From positions 4,043,085-4,107,084 of the forward strand of contig NZ_CP049780.1 in NCBI RefSeq assembly GCF_011193355.1: a DNA stretch of 64,000 nt, read 5' to 3'. The translations under genes were made by a program, and so were the position numbers. The notes below the pieces were generated by a model. It worked only from the letters and a program-made list of their open reading frames with translations, searched no databases and was not told the DNA's origin. Origin of the DNA: Streptomyces sp. JB150. Its GTDB lineage: Bacteria; Actinomycetota; Actinomycetes; Streptomycetales; Streptomycetaceae. Below are positions 26,510 through 36,600 of the stretch, piece after piece; position 1 is the stretch's first letter, and each line of letters starts with the position of its first letter.

Positions 26510-27816
26510 CGCGCGTGGCCCTCCGCGGTGGCTGACTGCGCCAGCGCCCAAGGGGCGATGCGGTCCATGACGGAACCGACGCTGGCCTCGTAGTCGTGGC
26601 GGGAGCGCACCAGGGCCGCGCCGGCGCTCCGGAGCCGATCGCGTTTTCGGGGCAGGACGGTCAGGGCTCGGTGCAGGGCTGAGGCCAGGGACCTGGGGTC
26701 CTGCGGTGCGGCCGTGAAGCCGGTCTCGCCGTCGATGACGGTCTGAGCCAGGCCGCCGGCCGTGGTCGCGACCACCGGGCCCGCACCGGCTGCGAACGCC
26801 TCCAGGGGTATCCGGCCGAAGGGCTCCTCACGCGAGGGAACGATGACCGCGCGCAGGGCCGGGCTGTGCAGCCAGGCACGGATCGCGGGGGTGAAGCGAG
26901 TGATCAGAGTCGCGTCCAGATCGTGCGCGCGGATGTCTGCCGCCAGGTTCTGCTGGTACGAGGAGGGGTGCTTATGTTCCTCCGAGGTCACGGCAGCCAG
27001 CAGCAGGTGAGGAACGGGGACACCGCGTTCCTTCAGCAGACGCAACGCCTCCAGGAGGTCTTCGAAGCCTTTCGTCGGGACTGCGCGGCCCATGGCGAGA
27101 AGGAATCCGGCGCGGGCCTTGAAAGGCAGCGGCAGAGCCGTGGCCGGCCTGACCATCTCTTCACGGATCAGCCCGTTCGGGATGCTCACGATGCTCGACC
27201 GAGGGACGGCGTAGTTGACGACGAGGTGGCCTCGCATGTGGGAGGAGATGGCCCCCACGCGCGCACCTCGGAGTGTCGCCGCTCGCAGGGCGTCCCGTTC
27301 CCAGCGGATGCGGGATACATCCTTGGGCCGCGTCAACGCGGTCGTGGAGCGGGGCACGAGCAGCAGGTCCGTGGTCGGCGACGTGTAGGGCGCGAGCCCG
27401 AGGAACGGGATGTCGAGGCCGACGAGGAGGCACCGGCTCGCCCGCGCGGCGATGCGTATGGCCGCCTCGCCCGCCAGGTCGCACAGCTGAACCGAGCCGC
27501 GGACCGAGTCCGGCGGCGCGTTGACCTTGGGAATCGTGATGACCTCGGCTGCGGCCTGTCGCAGCATCTGCCGCACCTCGGCGGCCCACCGCTGATCGTG
27601 CGCTCCCGCGGTCTCGGGCACGTGCGGGGTGATCACTGAGAGGCGGCCTGTCGGCAGGAGCCGGGCCAGTGCCGTGAGGAAGGCGCGGTTGCTGAAGCCC
27701 GTGCCCGACTCCGCGCCGAAGAAGCCCTCGTGGAGAGCGACGACGACCCTGGGCTGGGGAGCGGCTTCCGGCACAGCCGTGAGTGAGGGTGGGGAAGTCG
27801 CATGGTCGATGCGCAC
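26506..27816 (-). CDS. Glycosyltransferase family 4 protein
   Basis: 436 residues from GTG 27816, 9 nt after AAGGAGG; ATG 27861 and 27885 are weaker. GT-B pattern: VVVALHEGFFGAESGTGFSN, SIVSIPNGLIREEMV, GFLLAMGRAVPTKGFEDLLE and, near the end, REEPFGRIPLEAFAAGAGPV followed by VATTAGGLAQTVIDGETGF, the E-x7-E nucleotide-sugar motif. First gene of the eight-gene minus-strand operon (27816 down to 19135), in which gaps are 17 nt or less or genes overlap. Confidence 0.88.
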   Translation of the reverse strand: MRIDHATSPPSLTAVPEAAPQPRVVVALHEGFFGAESGTGFSNRAFLTALARLLPTGRLSVITPHVPETAGAHDQRWAAEVRQMLRQAAAEVITIPKVNAPPDSVRGSVQLCDLAGEAAIRIAARASRCLLVGLDIPFLGLAPYTSPTTDLLLVPRSTTALTRPKDVSRIRWERDALRAATLRGARVGAISSHMRGHLVVNYAVPRSSIVSIPNGLIREEMVRPATALPLPFKARAGFLLAMGRAVPTKGFEDLLEALRLLKERGVPVPHLLLAAVTSEEHKHPSSYQQNLAADIRAHDLDATLITRFTPAIRAWLHSPALRAVIVPSREEPFGRIPLEAFAAGAGPVVATTAGGLAQTVIDGETGFTAAPQDPRSLASALHRALTVLPRKRDRLRSAGAALVRSRHDYEASVGSVMDRIAPWALAQSATAEGHAR

Positions 27817-27905
27817 TGTGTGGTGCCTCCTTGGAGGACGGGTTTGGGCGGGCGTGAACATCAGGCGCCGGCGGATGAAGAGCACGGCCTATGGGTGAGT
27901 CGGCA

Positions 27906-28385
27906 CTAGGCACGAGAGCCGTTGGTGCCAGTCGTCAGCGACCAGGCATCGGCCAAGGCATCGACGATGGCCAGTCCACGTCCTGATTCGGCCTGCTCGT
28001 CGGGAGCGGTAGGAGAGGCGGGTGCGGGGCGGGAGCAGCCGCCGTCGGTGACGGTGATCTCGATTTCCAGGCCGCCGCTGGCCAGACTCCTGCGGTCGAC
28101 GCACAGCACCAACGGCGGATTGCCCGAGACGAAGGCGTTCGTCGCGAGCTCCGACCCGATCAGGCGGGCATCAGCAAGCACTTCCGTCTCAGTGCCACGC
28201 AGCGCCAGCGTCACGGCGCCCCGGGCGACCTCGGCCGCTTCCGGTCCGTACGGCAGATCCGTGATCAGGGTGGTCGTGCCGTCGCCAGCGACGAGTCCGC
28301 GTCCGGGGGCGGAAGTTGGTCGTCCGGCGTCACGGTCCAGCACGCCGCCCGGTCGGCCTGGGGAGGTGCTCGTGTGCTGTCTCAA
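27906..28385 (-). CDS. HATPase/anti-sigma-like ATP-binding protein
   Basis: 159 residues from a TTG at 28385 (LRQHTSTSPGRPG), 6 nt after GAGGTGG; the open frame goes on upstream to 28445. N-box RLIGSELATNAFVSGNPPL, G1-like EITVTDGGCSRP and G2 ESGRGLAIVDALADAW of the RsbW/SpoIIAB HATPase fold. Such stand-alone proteins are frequent in Streptomyces as kinases or anti-sigma factors, often beside XRE/TPR regulators. It lies 89 nt upstream of the biosynthetic operon, same strand, and divergent from the regulator at 28589. Likely regulatory. Confidence 0.75.
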   Translation of the reverse strand: MRQHTSTSPGRPGGVLDRDAGRPTSAPGRGLVAGDGTTTLITDLPYGPEAAEVARGAVTLALRGTETEVLADARLIGSELATNAFVSGNPPLVLCVDRRSLASGGLEIEITVTDGGCSRPAPASPTAPDEQAESGRGLAIVDALADAWSLTTGTNGSRA

Positions 28386-28588
28386 GGCCCACCTCTTTCT
28401 CCGTCGGCTCGGAAGACGGGCGCCTCCGCCGGGATCCAAGAACACAGGAGGAGGACGGTCAGGCAGGACCCGATCAGTGGGTCAACTCGGTCAACTTCCA
28501 TGCGGGGGTGGTGAATCGTCCGCCCAGGGGCACCACCATGGGGCCCGTGAAGTGATGCACGAACCACTGGAGCGAAAGGCGTTCGCAC
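28386..28588. promoter_or_regulatory. Divergent promoter region of the operon regulators
   Basis: 203 nt between the HATPase gene (leftward) and the TPR regulator (rightward). No perfect palindrome or clear -35/-10 pair was seen. As the only large divergent gap of the cluster it should hold the promoters and operators of both transcripts. Confidence 0.4.
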
Positions 28589-30034
28589 GTGGCACCGCAG
28601 ACAGGCGAGCCCAACGTCGTACTGGCGGGGTGCCTCGACGAACTCGGATGGCGCCCGAAGGCGCTCGCTCGCAAGCTCAACCGAGTTTTCGGCGCGGGGA
28701 CGGTGGCCGAGTCGGCGCCGTACCACTGGCGGGACGCCGGCGCCCTGCCGCGCTCGCCGTTGCCGATGATGGCTGCCTACGTGCTCTCCCAGGAGCTGGG
28801 TAGGAATGTCTCGGTGGCCGAACTGTGGCAGGGACGTGTGGGCGACTCGTCAGCGCTGGTCCCCGCGGACACGGATCTCGCGCGGCCTTGGACCACGCAG
28901 GGCATGGAGGCGATCGTGGAGGACTGGGTGATGGGAGGGCTCGTCGACCGTCGCCGGTTCCTCGCGATCTCGGGCGCGGGACTCCTCGCGATCGTCGCCC
29001 AGTACCTCGACGGCACCGCGGGACGCGGCCAGTACACGCCTCGAATGACGTCGTCGTTCGGCACCGATCCGCTCGTGGACCAGGTCGAGCAGCATCTTCC
29101 CACGCTCCAGTTGCTCGACGACGAGCACGGAGGGGCACGCCATCTGCCCTACGTCGGAGCGCAGTTCCGGGCTGTCGGACTGCTGATTCGCGAAGGCGGC
29201 CACCCTCCGGCTGTCGCGAGCCGTCTGATCCGCGCGCTCGCGGAGATCGGCCAGCTGGCCGGCTGGATGGCCTTCGACGCGGCCGACCACGGACTGGCGC
29301 AGCGCTACTTCGTCACGGCGCTTCGGGCCGCGCATCAGGTCAATGATCTCCCCCTGTGTGCCCACATCCTGGGCGACCTGTCCTTCCAGGCGGCGAGTCG
29401 AGGACACCCCGCGGACGCCATCGCCCTCGGTGAGGCCGCCCGCCGTGCGAGCGACGCCGCCCCGCTGGCCGTCCGGGCGTCCGTCCTGTCCCGGCTCGCC
29501 TACGCGTACGCCGCCGCCGGCCGTGACAACGACTTCGCCCACACTCGTGGCGCTGCCCGTGAACTGATCGCAAGCCGGGACGGCCGCCAAGAAGAGCCCC
29601 GCTGGATGTACTTCCTCACCGACAACCACCTGGACTGCCAGGCTGGTTACGGCCTCATCCAGATGGGTCGTGCACAGCAGAAGGCGGAGAGCGGAAAGAA
29701 GAGCCGTCGCTTCCTCGCCCAGGGGACCGAGATGCTCAGGTCCGGGGCGTACGACGTGCCGCGCGGCGACCCAAGCCAGCGCCGAGCCATGTTCGAGGGA
29801 GCCTGGCTGGCCCTGGGACACAGCGCGCACGGGGACCTGGAGGCAGCCTGCGAGATCGGCCAGATCGCCGCCGACCGCCTCGATGCCGTCCGCTCGCCTC
29901 GCAGCGCGGCGCTGCTCCACCAACTTGCCGCCGACCTCCGTCGCCGACAGCGCAACCCTCACGTGCGCGGCTTCCTGCCAGCCCTGGAGAACGCCCTCGC
30001 CCAACACGCCCCATCGACGCAACCCGGCCGTTAG
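28589..30034 (+). CDS. NsdA-like XRE/TPR transcriptional regulator
   Basis: 481 residues from GTG 28589. The N-terminus has PNVVLAGCLDELGWRPKALA and YHWRDAGALPRSPLPMMAAY, then VLSQELGRNVSVAELWQGRV, the HTH arrangement of Streptomyces NsdA-type regulators. RRRFLAISGAGLLAIVAQYL follows, and the remaining 300 residues are helical repeats (ALAEIGQLAGWMAFDAADHG, AYAYAAAGRDNDFAHTRGAA). NsdA represses antibiotic production and development in S. coelicolor. It probably controls the divergent operon. The DAO gene follows 10 nt later. Confidence 0.8.
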   Translation: MAPQTGEPNVVLAGCLDELGWRPKALARKLNRVFGAGTVAESAPYHWRDAGALPRSPLPMMAAYVLSQELGRNVSVAELWQGRVGDSSALVPADTDLARPWTTQGMEAIVEDWVMGGLVDRRRFLAISGAGLLAIVAQYLDGTAGRGQYTPRMTSSFGTDPLVDQVEQHLPTLQLLDDEHGGARHLPYVGAQFRAVGLLIREGGHPPAVASRLIRALAEIGQLAGWMAFDAADHGLAQRYFVTALRAAHQVNDLPLCAHILGDLSFQAASRGHPADAIALGEAARRASDAAPLAVRASVLSRLAYAYAAAGRDNDFAHTRGAARELIASRDGRQEEPRWMYFLTDNHLDCQAGYGLIQMGRAQQKAESGKKSRRFLAQGTEMLRSGAYDVPRGDPSQRRAMFEGAWLALGHSAHGDLEAACEIGQIAADRLDAVRSPRSAALLHQLAADLRRRQRNPHVRGFLPALENALAQHAPSTQPGR

Positions 30035-30044
30035 GGTCGGGTTC

Positions 30045-30998
30045 ATGACCGCAGGGGAGCGCGCTGTCGTTGTCGGGGCTGGGGTGGCTGGACTCACCAC
30101 GGCCGTCGTTCTCGCCGAGGCCGGGGCTTCGGTGCACGTGATCGCCGAGCAGGTGCCGGGGGTCACGTCGCTGGCGGCCGGGGCGATGTGGGGGCCTTAC
30201 CTGGTCGAGCCGAAGGACAAGGTCGACCAGTGGGGACGACGGTCCCTGGAGATCTTCCGGGAGCTGGCCCAGGACCCGGCGACGGGCGTCCGGCTCACCA
30301 GTGGCATCGAGGCGTCCCGCACGGCCGAAGCCGCGCCGGACTGGGCCACCACTTTGCCGGGTTTCCGACCGTGCGAGCGGGCCGAACTTCCGGCCGGCTT
30401 CACGGCGGGCTACCGGTTCACCGTGCCACTGATCGACATGCCCACCTACCTCGACTACCTCCTGCGCCGACTCCGCGATGCCGACGGTGTGGTCGAGCAG
30501 CGACGGCTGACTTCGCTCTCGGACGCCGGTCCGGCTTCGGCGATCGTCAACTGCGCGGGCATCGGGGCGCGCGACCTGGTTCCGGACCCCGACCTCCGGC
30601 CCATCCGCGGTCAGCACGTCGTCGTCACCAACCCCGGGCTGACCGAGTTCTTCTCCGAGGACACCGGCCTCTCCCCGGACCTCCTGTGCTTCTACCCCCA
30701 CGGCGACACCGTGGTCCTGGGCGGCACAGCGATCGACGGCGAAGGCGATCTGGCCCCCGACGACAAGGCGGCTGCCGGCATCCTCGCCCGCTGTGCCGAG
30801 GTCGAGCCCCGCCTCGCCGAGGCCCGTGTCCTGGAGCACCGGGTCGGCGCTCGACCGACCCGCGCCACGGTCCGTGTGGAGAGCGACCGGTGGGAGGACG
30901 GCACCGTGGTCGTGCACAACTACGGGCACGGGGGTGCCGGCGTCACGCTGTCGTGGGGTTGTGCCGAGGAGGCTCGGACGTTGCTGGCCACCAAGTGA
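30045..30998 (+). CDS. FAD-dependent oxidoreductase, D-amino-acid oxidase type
   Basis: 317 residues from ATG 30045. FAD-binding GxGxxG: RAVVVGAGVAGLTTAVVLAE; DAO signature near the end, VVHNYGHGGAGVTLSWG, matches the N-Y-G-H-G-G-x-G pattern of D-amino-acid oxidases; SLAAGAMWGPY and IRGQHVVVTNPG are also typical. Expected to oxidise a D-amino acid or a secondary amine to an imine with oxygen. Co-transcribed with the TPR regulator (10-nt gap) and convergent with the pPIWI-RE gene. May contribute a precursor to the operon. Confidence 0.88.
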   Translation: MTAGERAVVVGAGVAGLTTAVVLAEAGASVHVIAEQVPGVTSLAAGAMWGPYLVEPKDKVDQWGRRSLEIFRELAQDPATGVRLTSGIEASRTAEAAPDWATTLPGFRPCERAELPAGFTAGYRFTVPLIDMPTYLDYLLRRLRDADGVVEQRRLTSLSDAGPASAIVNCAGIGARDLVPDPDLRPIRGQHVVVTNPGLTEFFSEDTGLSPDLLCFYPHGDTVVLGGTAIDGEGDLAPDDKAAAGILARCAEVEPRLAEARVLEHRVGARPTRATVRVESDRWEDGTVVVHNYGHGGAGVTLSWGCAEEARTLLATK

Positions 30999-31055
30999 TC
31001 CGACCCCGGCGAGCAACATGGCACCGGTCTTGAGCACGGCGCACGACGTGCATAG

Positions 31056-33686
31056 CTACAGCAGCTCCTCTTCCAGCTCGCCGTCCCCTGCGTCGCCGTC
31101 ACCCGGATCGTGGCTGCCGAAGTCGGGGTGGTCCCTGTCGGAGTGGTGGGCGAGGTGGAGCGGGGCGGAGCGCAGGGTGCGGTGGTCCCACGCGACGGCC
31201 TGGTCGCACTGGCGGGCGATGAAAGCCACGAGGTCGCCGGACTCCCAGCCACCTGGGCTGGGGATAGCGATCTCGATGCGGCTGGTGGCGTGGAGGTCCT
31301 TGTTCATGGGATTGAAGGGAAGGGTGTGGAAGTCCTCCCGGGTTCGCCGGTTGCCCTCGCGCAGCATGGGTGAGTTGCCGGCCTGCTGACGCGACTGCTG
31401 CGTGAGCATCCAGACCGTTTCGTGGGGGTGCCTCTTCGCGAAGATCAGGGTTCGCCGGTAGCTGGGGCTCATAGTGGCGAGGTCGTCGGCGCCGTCGCGG
31501 TAGACCGTGGCAGGCCGTGCTGCGTGGTGGCCGAAGGCGATCCGGACGACGGCCACGTCAACGCCGTCCTGGGCGAGGCCGCGACCGGGGAGCAGGCCAC
31601 CGGTGAACGGGTTGTCGCCCATGCCGGAGTAGATGCTCCGGCTGCCCTCTTTGTCGAGCACGAGGACAACACGGTTGTGACCCTCTGGGAGGATGAGGCT
31701 GTCCAAGGCGGTCTCGATGTGGTCGCGGACCGCGCGGGCCCCGTTGCCGTTCCGGCCCCAGTTCTCGTTGCCGATCTCGCTGGCATGGTAGGCAGCCCGT
31801 CCCTCGGCGAAGCGCAGCCACTGGCCATTGTGGTACATCTCGGTGTACGGCGGGGTCTCGGCGTCGGGTGTGAAGTGCATCGCGACCAGGCAAGCGACGA
31901 GCTTGGGTCGCCGGGGTGCCTGGCCGTGTACACGCCGGTAGTTGTGGCGGCGCAGGTGGATACCGACCACGGTGACGGGTTCGGTGAGGGGCGCTTCCAT
32001 GCGGACGTCCGGCGCGGCGCACGTCGCGCGCGCGAGCCGGTCATCGATGATGCCGGCGTTCTGGAAGATGTGGCGCAAGGCCGCGCTGGCGCGGAAGTCC
32101 GTCTCCTCGTCTTTCGCCGGGACGTCGGCCGCGGTGAGGAACTGGCTGACGACCCCGGCTGCGGCGAGCGCCTTGCGGGTGGGGGGCTTGCCGTCGTTGG
32201 GGATGGGCTTGCCGTCCCAGGTGGTTTCGCAGATGGCGGCGACGAGCCGGTCGGGGTCGTCAGAGTGGAAGAAGCCACTCGAGCGGACGATGCTCGTGCG
32301 GTCGTGGGAGCCGTGCATGGTCAGTTCGGGGATCTTGCGGAACTCCACTGTGATGGCTGGCGCGATGTCTACGATCTTCGCGTCGAACCTGGCGTCCGAT
32401 CCGACGAGAGCTTCGGGGATCGGCACTCCGTAGTCTTGGCGGAGTTGGCGCATGACGCGGCGGGGGGTGGTGTCCGCGGCGTGGACGACGACCAGGCGCA
32501 TGGACTTCCAGCCGGCGGCCTCCAGTGCCTGGGGCAGTTTCTTGGCTGGGATGGGTCCGCGGGTGATGGTGGCACCTGGGATTGTGTAGCGGGACTTGTC
32601 GTATGTGATCGGCTGGACGCCGAGGACATCGGCGATGTGGGTGGTCATGCGCAGGGTGAAGTACGCACCCACGCCCTTGCCGACGAGGTGACTGCCCTTG
32701 TTGCGAAAGACGGCGCGGACGCGTTCGAGGTCCCCGTCAGCCTTGTCGGGCAATGTCACTGGGGTGAGTCCGCATGCCTGGACGATGGCGGCGGTGTGGC
32801 CGCGGAACTCCGTCTTCCAGATGAGGCGGCCGTTGTTGTCTCGGAGCTTTTCGCCGTCAGGGCCGCGCTGGGGCACGTGGCGTACCGGGACGCGCAGGAG
32901 GGTGTCGAACTGCGGGTGGTTGAGGGTGACCGTCTTGACGTTGCTCCAGTGGTCGGCAACCCGCGTGACGTGGCAGTCGAAGCGGAGAACCGGATCGGGC
33001 AGGCCGCGCTGGGTTTCTCCGGTGACGGAGACATAGGCCATCGCCCATCCCGTCCGTTCGTTCGACCTTCCCTGGTAGATGGTGCGGTAGTAGGGATAGT
33101 CCCAGGCCACCAGCCTTTTGGCGTCGTGTGCCAGCCCGACGCGGAAGTTCGTGGCGCGCTGGGCGGGATGGGCTTTGTCGATCATGGGATGTGCGGCGAG
33201 GCGTTGGATGACGGCCCAGCCGGCGGCGTCTTTCCACCACCAGGGCCCGGTGATGTACCCGGCTTCGTCCCGCTTGAGGACATCGGACAGGGGGCGGCAC
33301 ACGGCGCGCTCGAAGTCGATGTGGTGGCTGAGGAGCTGCCCGTCCCTGACGCCGCGGAAGTGCAGCTTCTGCCAGACGTCGAAGCACCTCGTGGTGAGCC
33401 TGGGGTCCAGAGGACCATCGGCGACGATCAGGCTCCGTTCCTCGCCGGACCGGACGTCGCGCCTGCGGGCGACGGTGAAAACGATCATTCGGCCGGTGAC
33501 CGTGCCGAGTGCGACGCGCAGGGCGCCGTGTGGGGTCCGGAACCCCTCCTCGGGATCCCACTGCCGTTCGCAGATCTCCCAGAGGTCCTCGAACTCCGGG
33601 GTGAGAGGGTAGAGCCACACCTGCCCCATCAGGTCCGGGTTGAGCGGGAAGTCGGCGGTGTAGAGGCGCGTGGGGGCGGCGGCCAT
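31056..33686 (-). CDS. pPIWI-RE protein (prokaryotic PIWI with conserved R and E)
   Basis: 876 residues; its ATG overlaps the helicase TGA (TGATG). N-terminal module: MAAAPTRLYTADFPLNPDLM and FHSDDPDRL further on. The C-terminal third looks like the RNase H/PIWI fold of pPIWI-RE: GNGARAVRDHIETALDSLIL, then NRVVLVLDKEGSRSIYSGM, VDVAVVRIAFGHHAARPATV and LIFAKRHPHETVWMLTQQS, with DLHATSRIEIAIPSPGGWES before an acidic tail. Burroughs, Iyer and Aravind described this family with a DinG helicase and an REase as a three-gene island predicted to act against invading nucleic acid, perhaps R-loops. All three genes are here. Whether the catalytic Asp residues are kept was not resolved by eye. Confidence 0.85.
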   Translation of the reverse strand: MAAAPTRLYTADFPLNPDLMGQVWLYPLTPEFEDLWEICERQWDPEEGFRTPHGALRVALGTVTGRMIVFTVARRRDVRSGEERSLIVADGPLDPRLTTRCFDVWQKLHFRGVRDGQLLSHHIDFERAVCRPLSDVLKRDEAGYITGPWWWKDAAGWAVIQRLAAHPMIDKAHPAQRATNFRVGLAHDAKRLVAWDYPYYRTIYQGRSNERTGWAMAYVSVTGETQRGLPDPVLRFDCHVTRVADHWSNVKTVTLNHPQFDTLLRVPVRHVPQRGPDGEKLRDNNGRLIWKTEFRGHTAAIVQACGLTPVTLPDKADGDLERVRAVFRNKGSHLVGKGVGAYFTLRMTTHIADVLGVQPITYDKSRYTIPGATITRGPIPAKKLPQALEAAGWKSMRLVVVHAADTTPRRVMRQLRQDYGVPIPEALVGSDARFDAKIVDIAPAITVEFRKIPELTMHGSHDRTSIVRSSGFFHSDDPDRLVAAICETTWDGKPIPNDGKPPTRKALAAAGVVSQFLTAADVPAKDEETDFRASAALRHIFQNAGIIDDRLARATCAAPDVRMEAPLTEPVTVVGIHLRRHNYRRVHGQAPRRPKLVACLVAMHFTPDAETPPYTEMYHNGQWLRFAEGRAAYHASEIGNENWGRNGNGARAVRDHIETALDSLILPEGHNRVVLVLDKEGSRSIYSGMGDNPFTGGLLPGRGLAQDGVDVAVVRIAFGHHAARPATVYRDGADDLATMSPSYRRTLIFAKRHPHETVWMLTQQSRQQAGNSPMLREGNRRTREDFHTLPFNPMNKDLHATSRIEIAIPSPGGWESGDLVAFIARQCDQAVAWDHRTLRSAPLHLAHHSDRDHPDFGSHDPGDGDAGDGELEEELL

Positions 33687-36600
33687 CAGTTGCTGGTCCT
33701 TTCGTCGGCGAAGTCGAAGATCGCCCGGAGGGTGCTGCCGTAGATGTTCTGAAGGAGCTCCAGCTCACCGCTCCGGCTCCATCCCTCCCGCAGTTCGCGG
33801 ATCAGGCGTGGCAGGTCGCTGCCGCTGGAGGGGTTGTGGAAGGCGTAGTCAGCCAGGTAGAGGACGCCTCGGTCGCCGCCCCGGCGTACTCGGCCACCGA
33901 GTTGGATGATGCCGATGAGCATCTCAGCGACGATCGACAACCGAACCTTGTTCGGCAGGGACTGGAAGAAGTGGTGGCTGCGGAAAAGCTCCTCGTGAAC
34001 GGAGCTGGAGGTGATGGCCAGGTCCCGGAGCGTCTCCGCGGGGTCGGCCAAGCGGGTGACGCTGCTGTAGGCGCGGCTTGAGATCAGGGCGAGGAGCTGG
34101 GCGGGTTCGTCCATAAGCGGGATCGGGCGGACGGCGAGAATGACCTCGCCCACCAAGGACCGGCCGCTGTGATCGACCATGTTCAATCCACGCTCGGCGA
34201 TGGTGAGCGGCGCGATGAGGACCTTGGCGGTCGGGTGGTGGGGAAAGCGCTCGAGCGCGTCCGAGGGGATCTCGTACCAGGCGGGGCGGCGTCGGTAGTG
34301 GGCCGGCACCGTGTTCTCGTCGCTCGCACGGGTGGCGACCGCGATCATTTCCGGGTCCGCGCCGGCGGAGATCATTCCTTCGGCGAGTTGAGCGGCGCCG
34401 ACATAGGAGGTGCAGGCGACGAGGATGCGGGCGCGGTGTGCGGTTGCAGGGCGGCTGGCGAGCTTCTTCAAGTGCTGGACGATGTGCTGGGACCACAGGG
34501 CGCGGCCCATCTGTTGATGGGCCTGGTCCCGGTGGATGTCGGAGGTTCCCGAGATCCGGATGGGGTTGTTCCGCTCGTCCCGCAAGGTGAGCGACCGCAG
34601 TACGAGGGAGCCGGTGATGTCGTCGGGGACGTACCAGGTGGGGGGCGTGATCAGGTGGTGCATGGTCCCGCCGGGCATGTAGGCGGTTGCGGACAGCCCG
34701 AGCACGATGCGGCGCTGACCGCACAGCGCCAGCGCGGTGGTGTCACCGAGTTGTGCGGTATACGCGTGCGGGTCGCCCGCGAACGAGGTCAGGGCCAGTT
34801 CCGTGCGGTGCTTGTCCTCGATGTCGTGGATGGCCGTGAAACCGAATACCGGCGCCCCCAGGGGACCGTAGGGGGCGGCATGCCATTGGTTGTTGTCCTC
34901 CAGCATCTCGGTCAGCTCGTTGGCCGCCGTGATACCGGAGGCTTTCAATGAGGTGCCGGACCTGGTCACGTACTCGATCTGGGCGCGGATCTGTTCCAGG
35001 TACGCCCTGCGCACGAGGAGATCGACGAGAAGTTCGCGGCCGTCATCGGCAAGGTGTTCGTCCAAGAGAGGGCGCGCGGCGGCAGCGATCCGCGCGTGCA
35101 CGTTGTCGAAGACGGGATCGGTGCCTTCGCGCAGCGCGGTGGCGTCGAGCAACTCGGTGCGCAACTGAGTCAGGTGTTCGCGAGTGCTCTCGCCGACCCC
35201 CGGCACGACCGGGACCTTCGCGCCCGCGAGCTGTGCTTCCTCCTTAGGGTTGAACAGCTTGCGGAAGGTATCGATCTGCTCGCGCGTGGGTGACTCGCCG
35301 TCAGGTGCCCGCCACAGGCGTGCGGTGCACCAGGCGTCCCAGCGGCGCGGGATGATCAGGCGACGGCGGGCCAGCTGCTGGCGGTTGCGTTCGTTGGGTC
35401 CTCTCTGGGCGATACGCCCGTGCGCGGCGTTGCTGACGTAGCTCTCGGCGAGGAAGCGCGCTTGGGTGATCTTGGGGTGGACGTAGCGCTCCAGCTCGTA
35501 CATCAGGGCACCGGCGCGGACACTGAACTGGTCGTGGAGCTCTTGCAGAGCGCTGGGTTGCCGGCTGCCGTAGCGGGCCAGCGTGACGTGGTGGGCGCTC
35601 TTGGCGAACCCAGTGGCCTGGAAGGCGTCCGCCTCATCGATGAGCAGAACGTGGGTGAGCCGAAGTAGCGCTTCCTCGACGGTCATATGGTTGCGCACGT
35701 CGCCTTCGGCGAGGACTGGGATATGCAGGCGGCCGGACATCAGGTTGATGTGATTGGTGATGATGACGTCGGCCTTGTCGAGGTTTAGCTGATGACGATG
35801 CTTGCCGCAGTGCGCGAACCACGGGCAGCGGTGACGCCGGGTCTCACCGCTCTCGGGATCGGTGCCCTCGAAGTCGGAGCACCGCTCGTGGCCGGGCTGC
35901 CACAGGTCGACGTCCTGCGTGTTGGTGGACTTCGCCTGCATGGCGCATCCATAGGCGAACTCGCCGTACGCCTCATCCGCCTCCTGGGCTCGCCCTTCCT
36001 CAATGAGGCTGCGGGCGGCCTTCTCGGCCGCCTCCTGCATGCTGTTCGGGGAGATCAGCGGCACCACGACCGCGTCCTGGAGACCGAGTGCGTGCAGCTC
36101 TTCGCGGATCGCGCGGGTGAAGGAGAGCACGCTGTCGTTGCGCGGCACGACGATCCCCGTCACCAGGTTGTTCTTCACGCCCCACGCGGCAAGCAGCTTG
36201 GCCAGGACGCTCTTGCCCGAACCCGTGCAGGCGCTCAGTACGCGGATCAAGCCGGCGTCCAGAATGAGGAAGCCGTCGGCAAGCAGGGAGCCGTCGGCTC
36301 GACGGATGTGCTTGAACAGCCGTTCCAGGCTCTTGCGCCGGTGGCTCTGCCCAAAGGCGCGGTCCTGCGCGTCCGCGATCGCGCGCAGCGCGTCGATCGG
36401 CACCTGCAGCCTGAGGCATTCCTTGGGCTTACCGAGGTCCGGCAGCGGCGCTTGAATCTGGGGCAAGTCGACTACGTAGTGGGCCTGGATTACGCCGTTG
36501 CCGGGGCGGCTCGGGTCGGGGATCTGGGTGCCAATGCGGAAGTGACCTTGGAGGGCCAGCTCCCGGCTTCGTCCCTCGTCGGCCGCTGCCCGGCGACCAT

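Noticed and set aside
31422..33743. Long plus-strand frame opposite the pPIWI-RE gene
   Set aside because: Antisense shadow; the minus strand carries the coherent family sequence.
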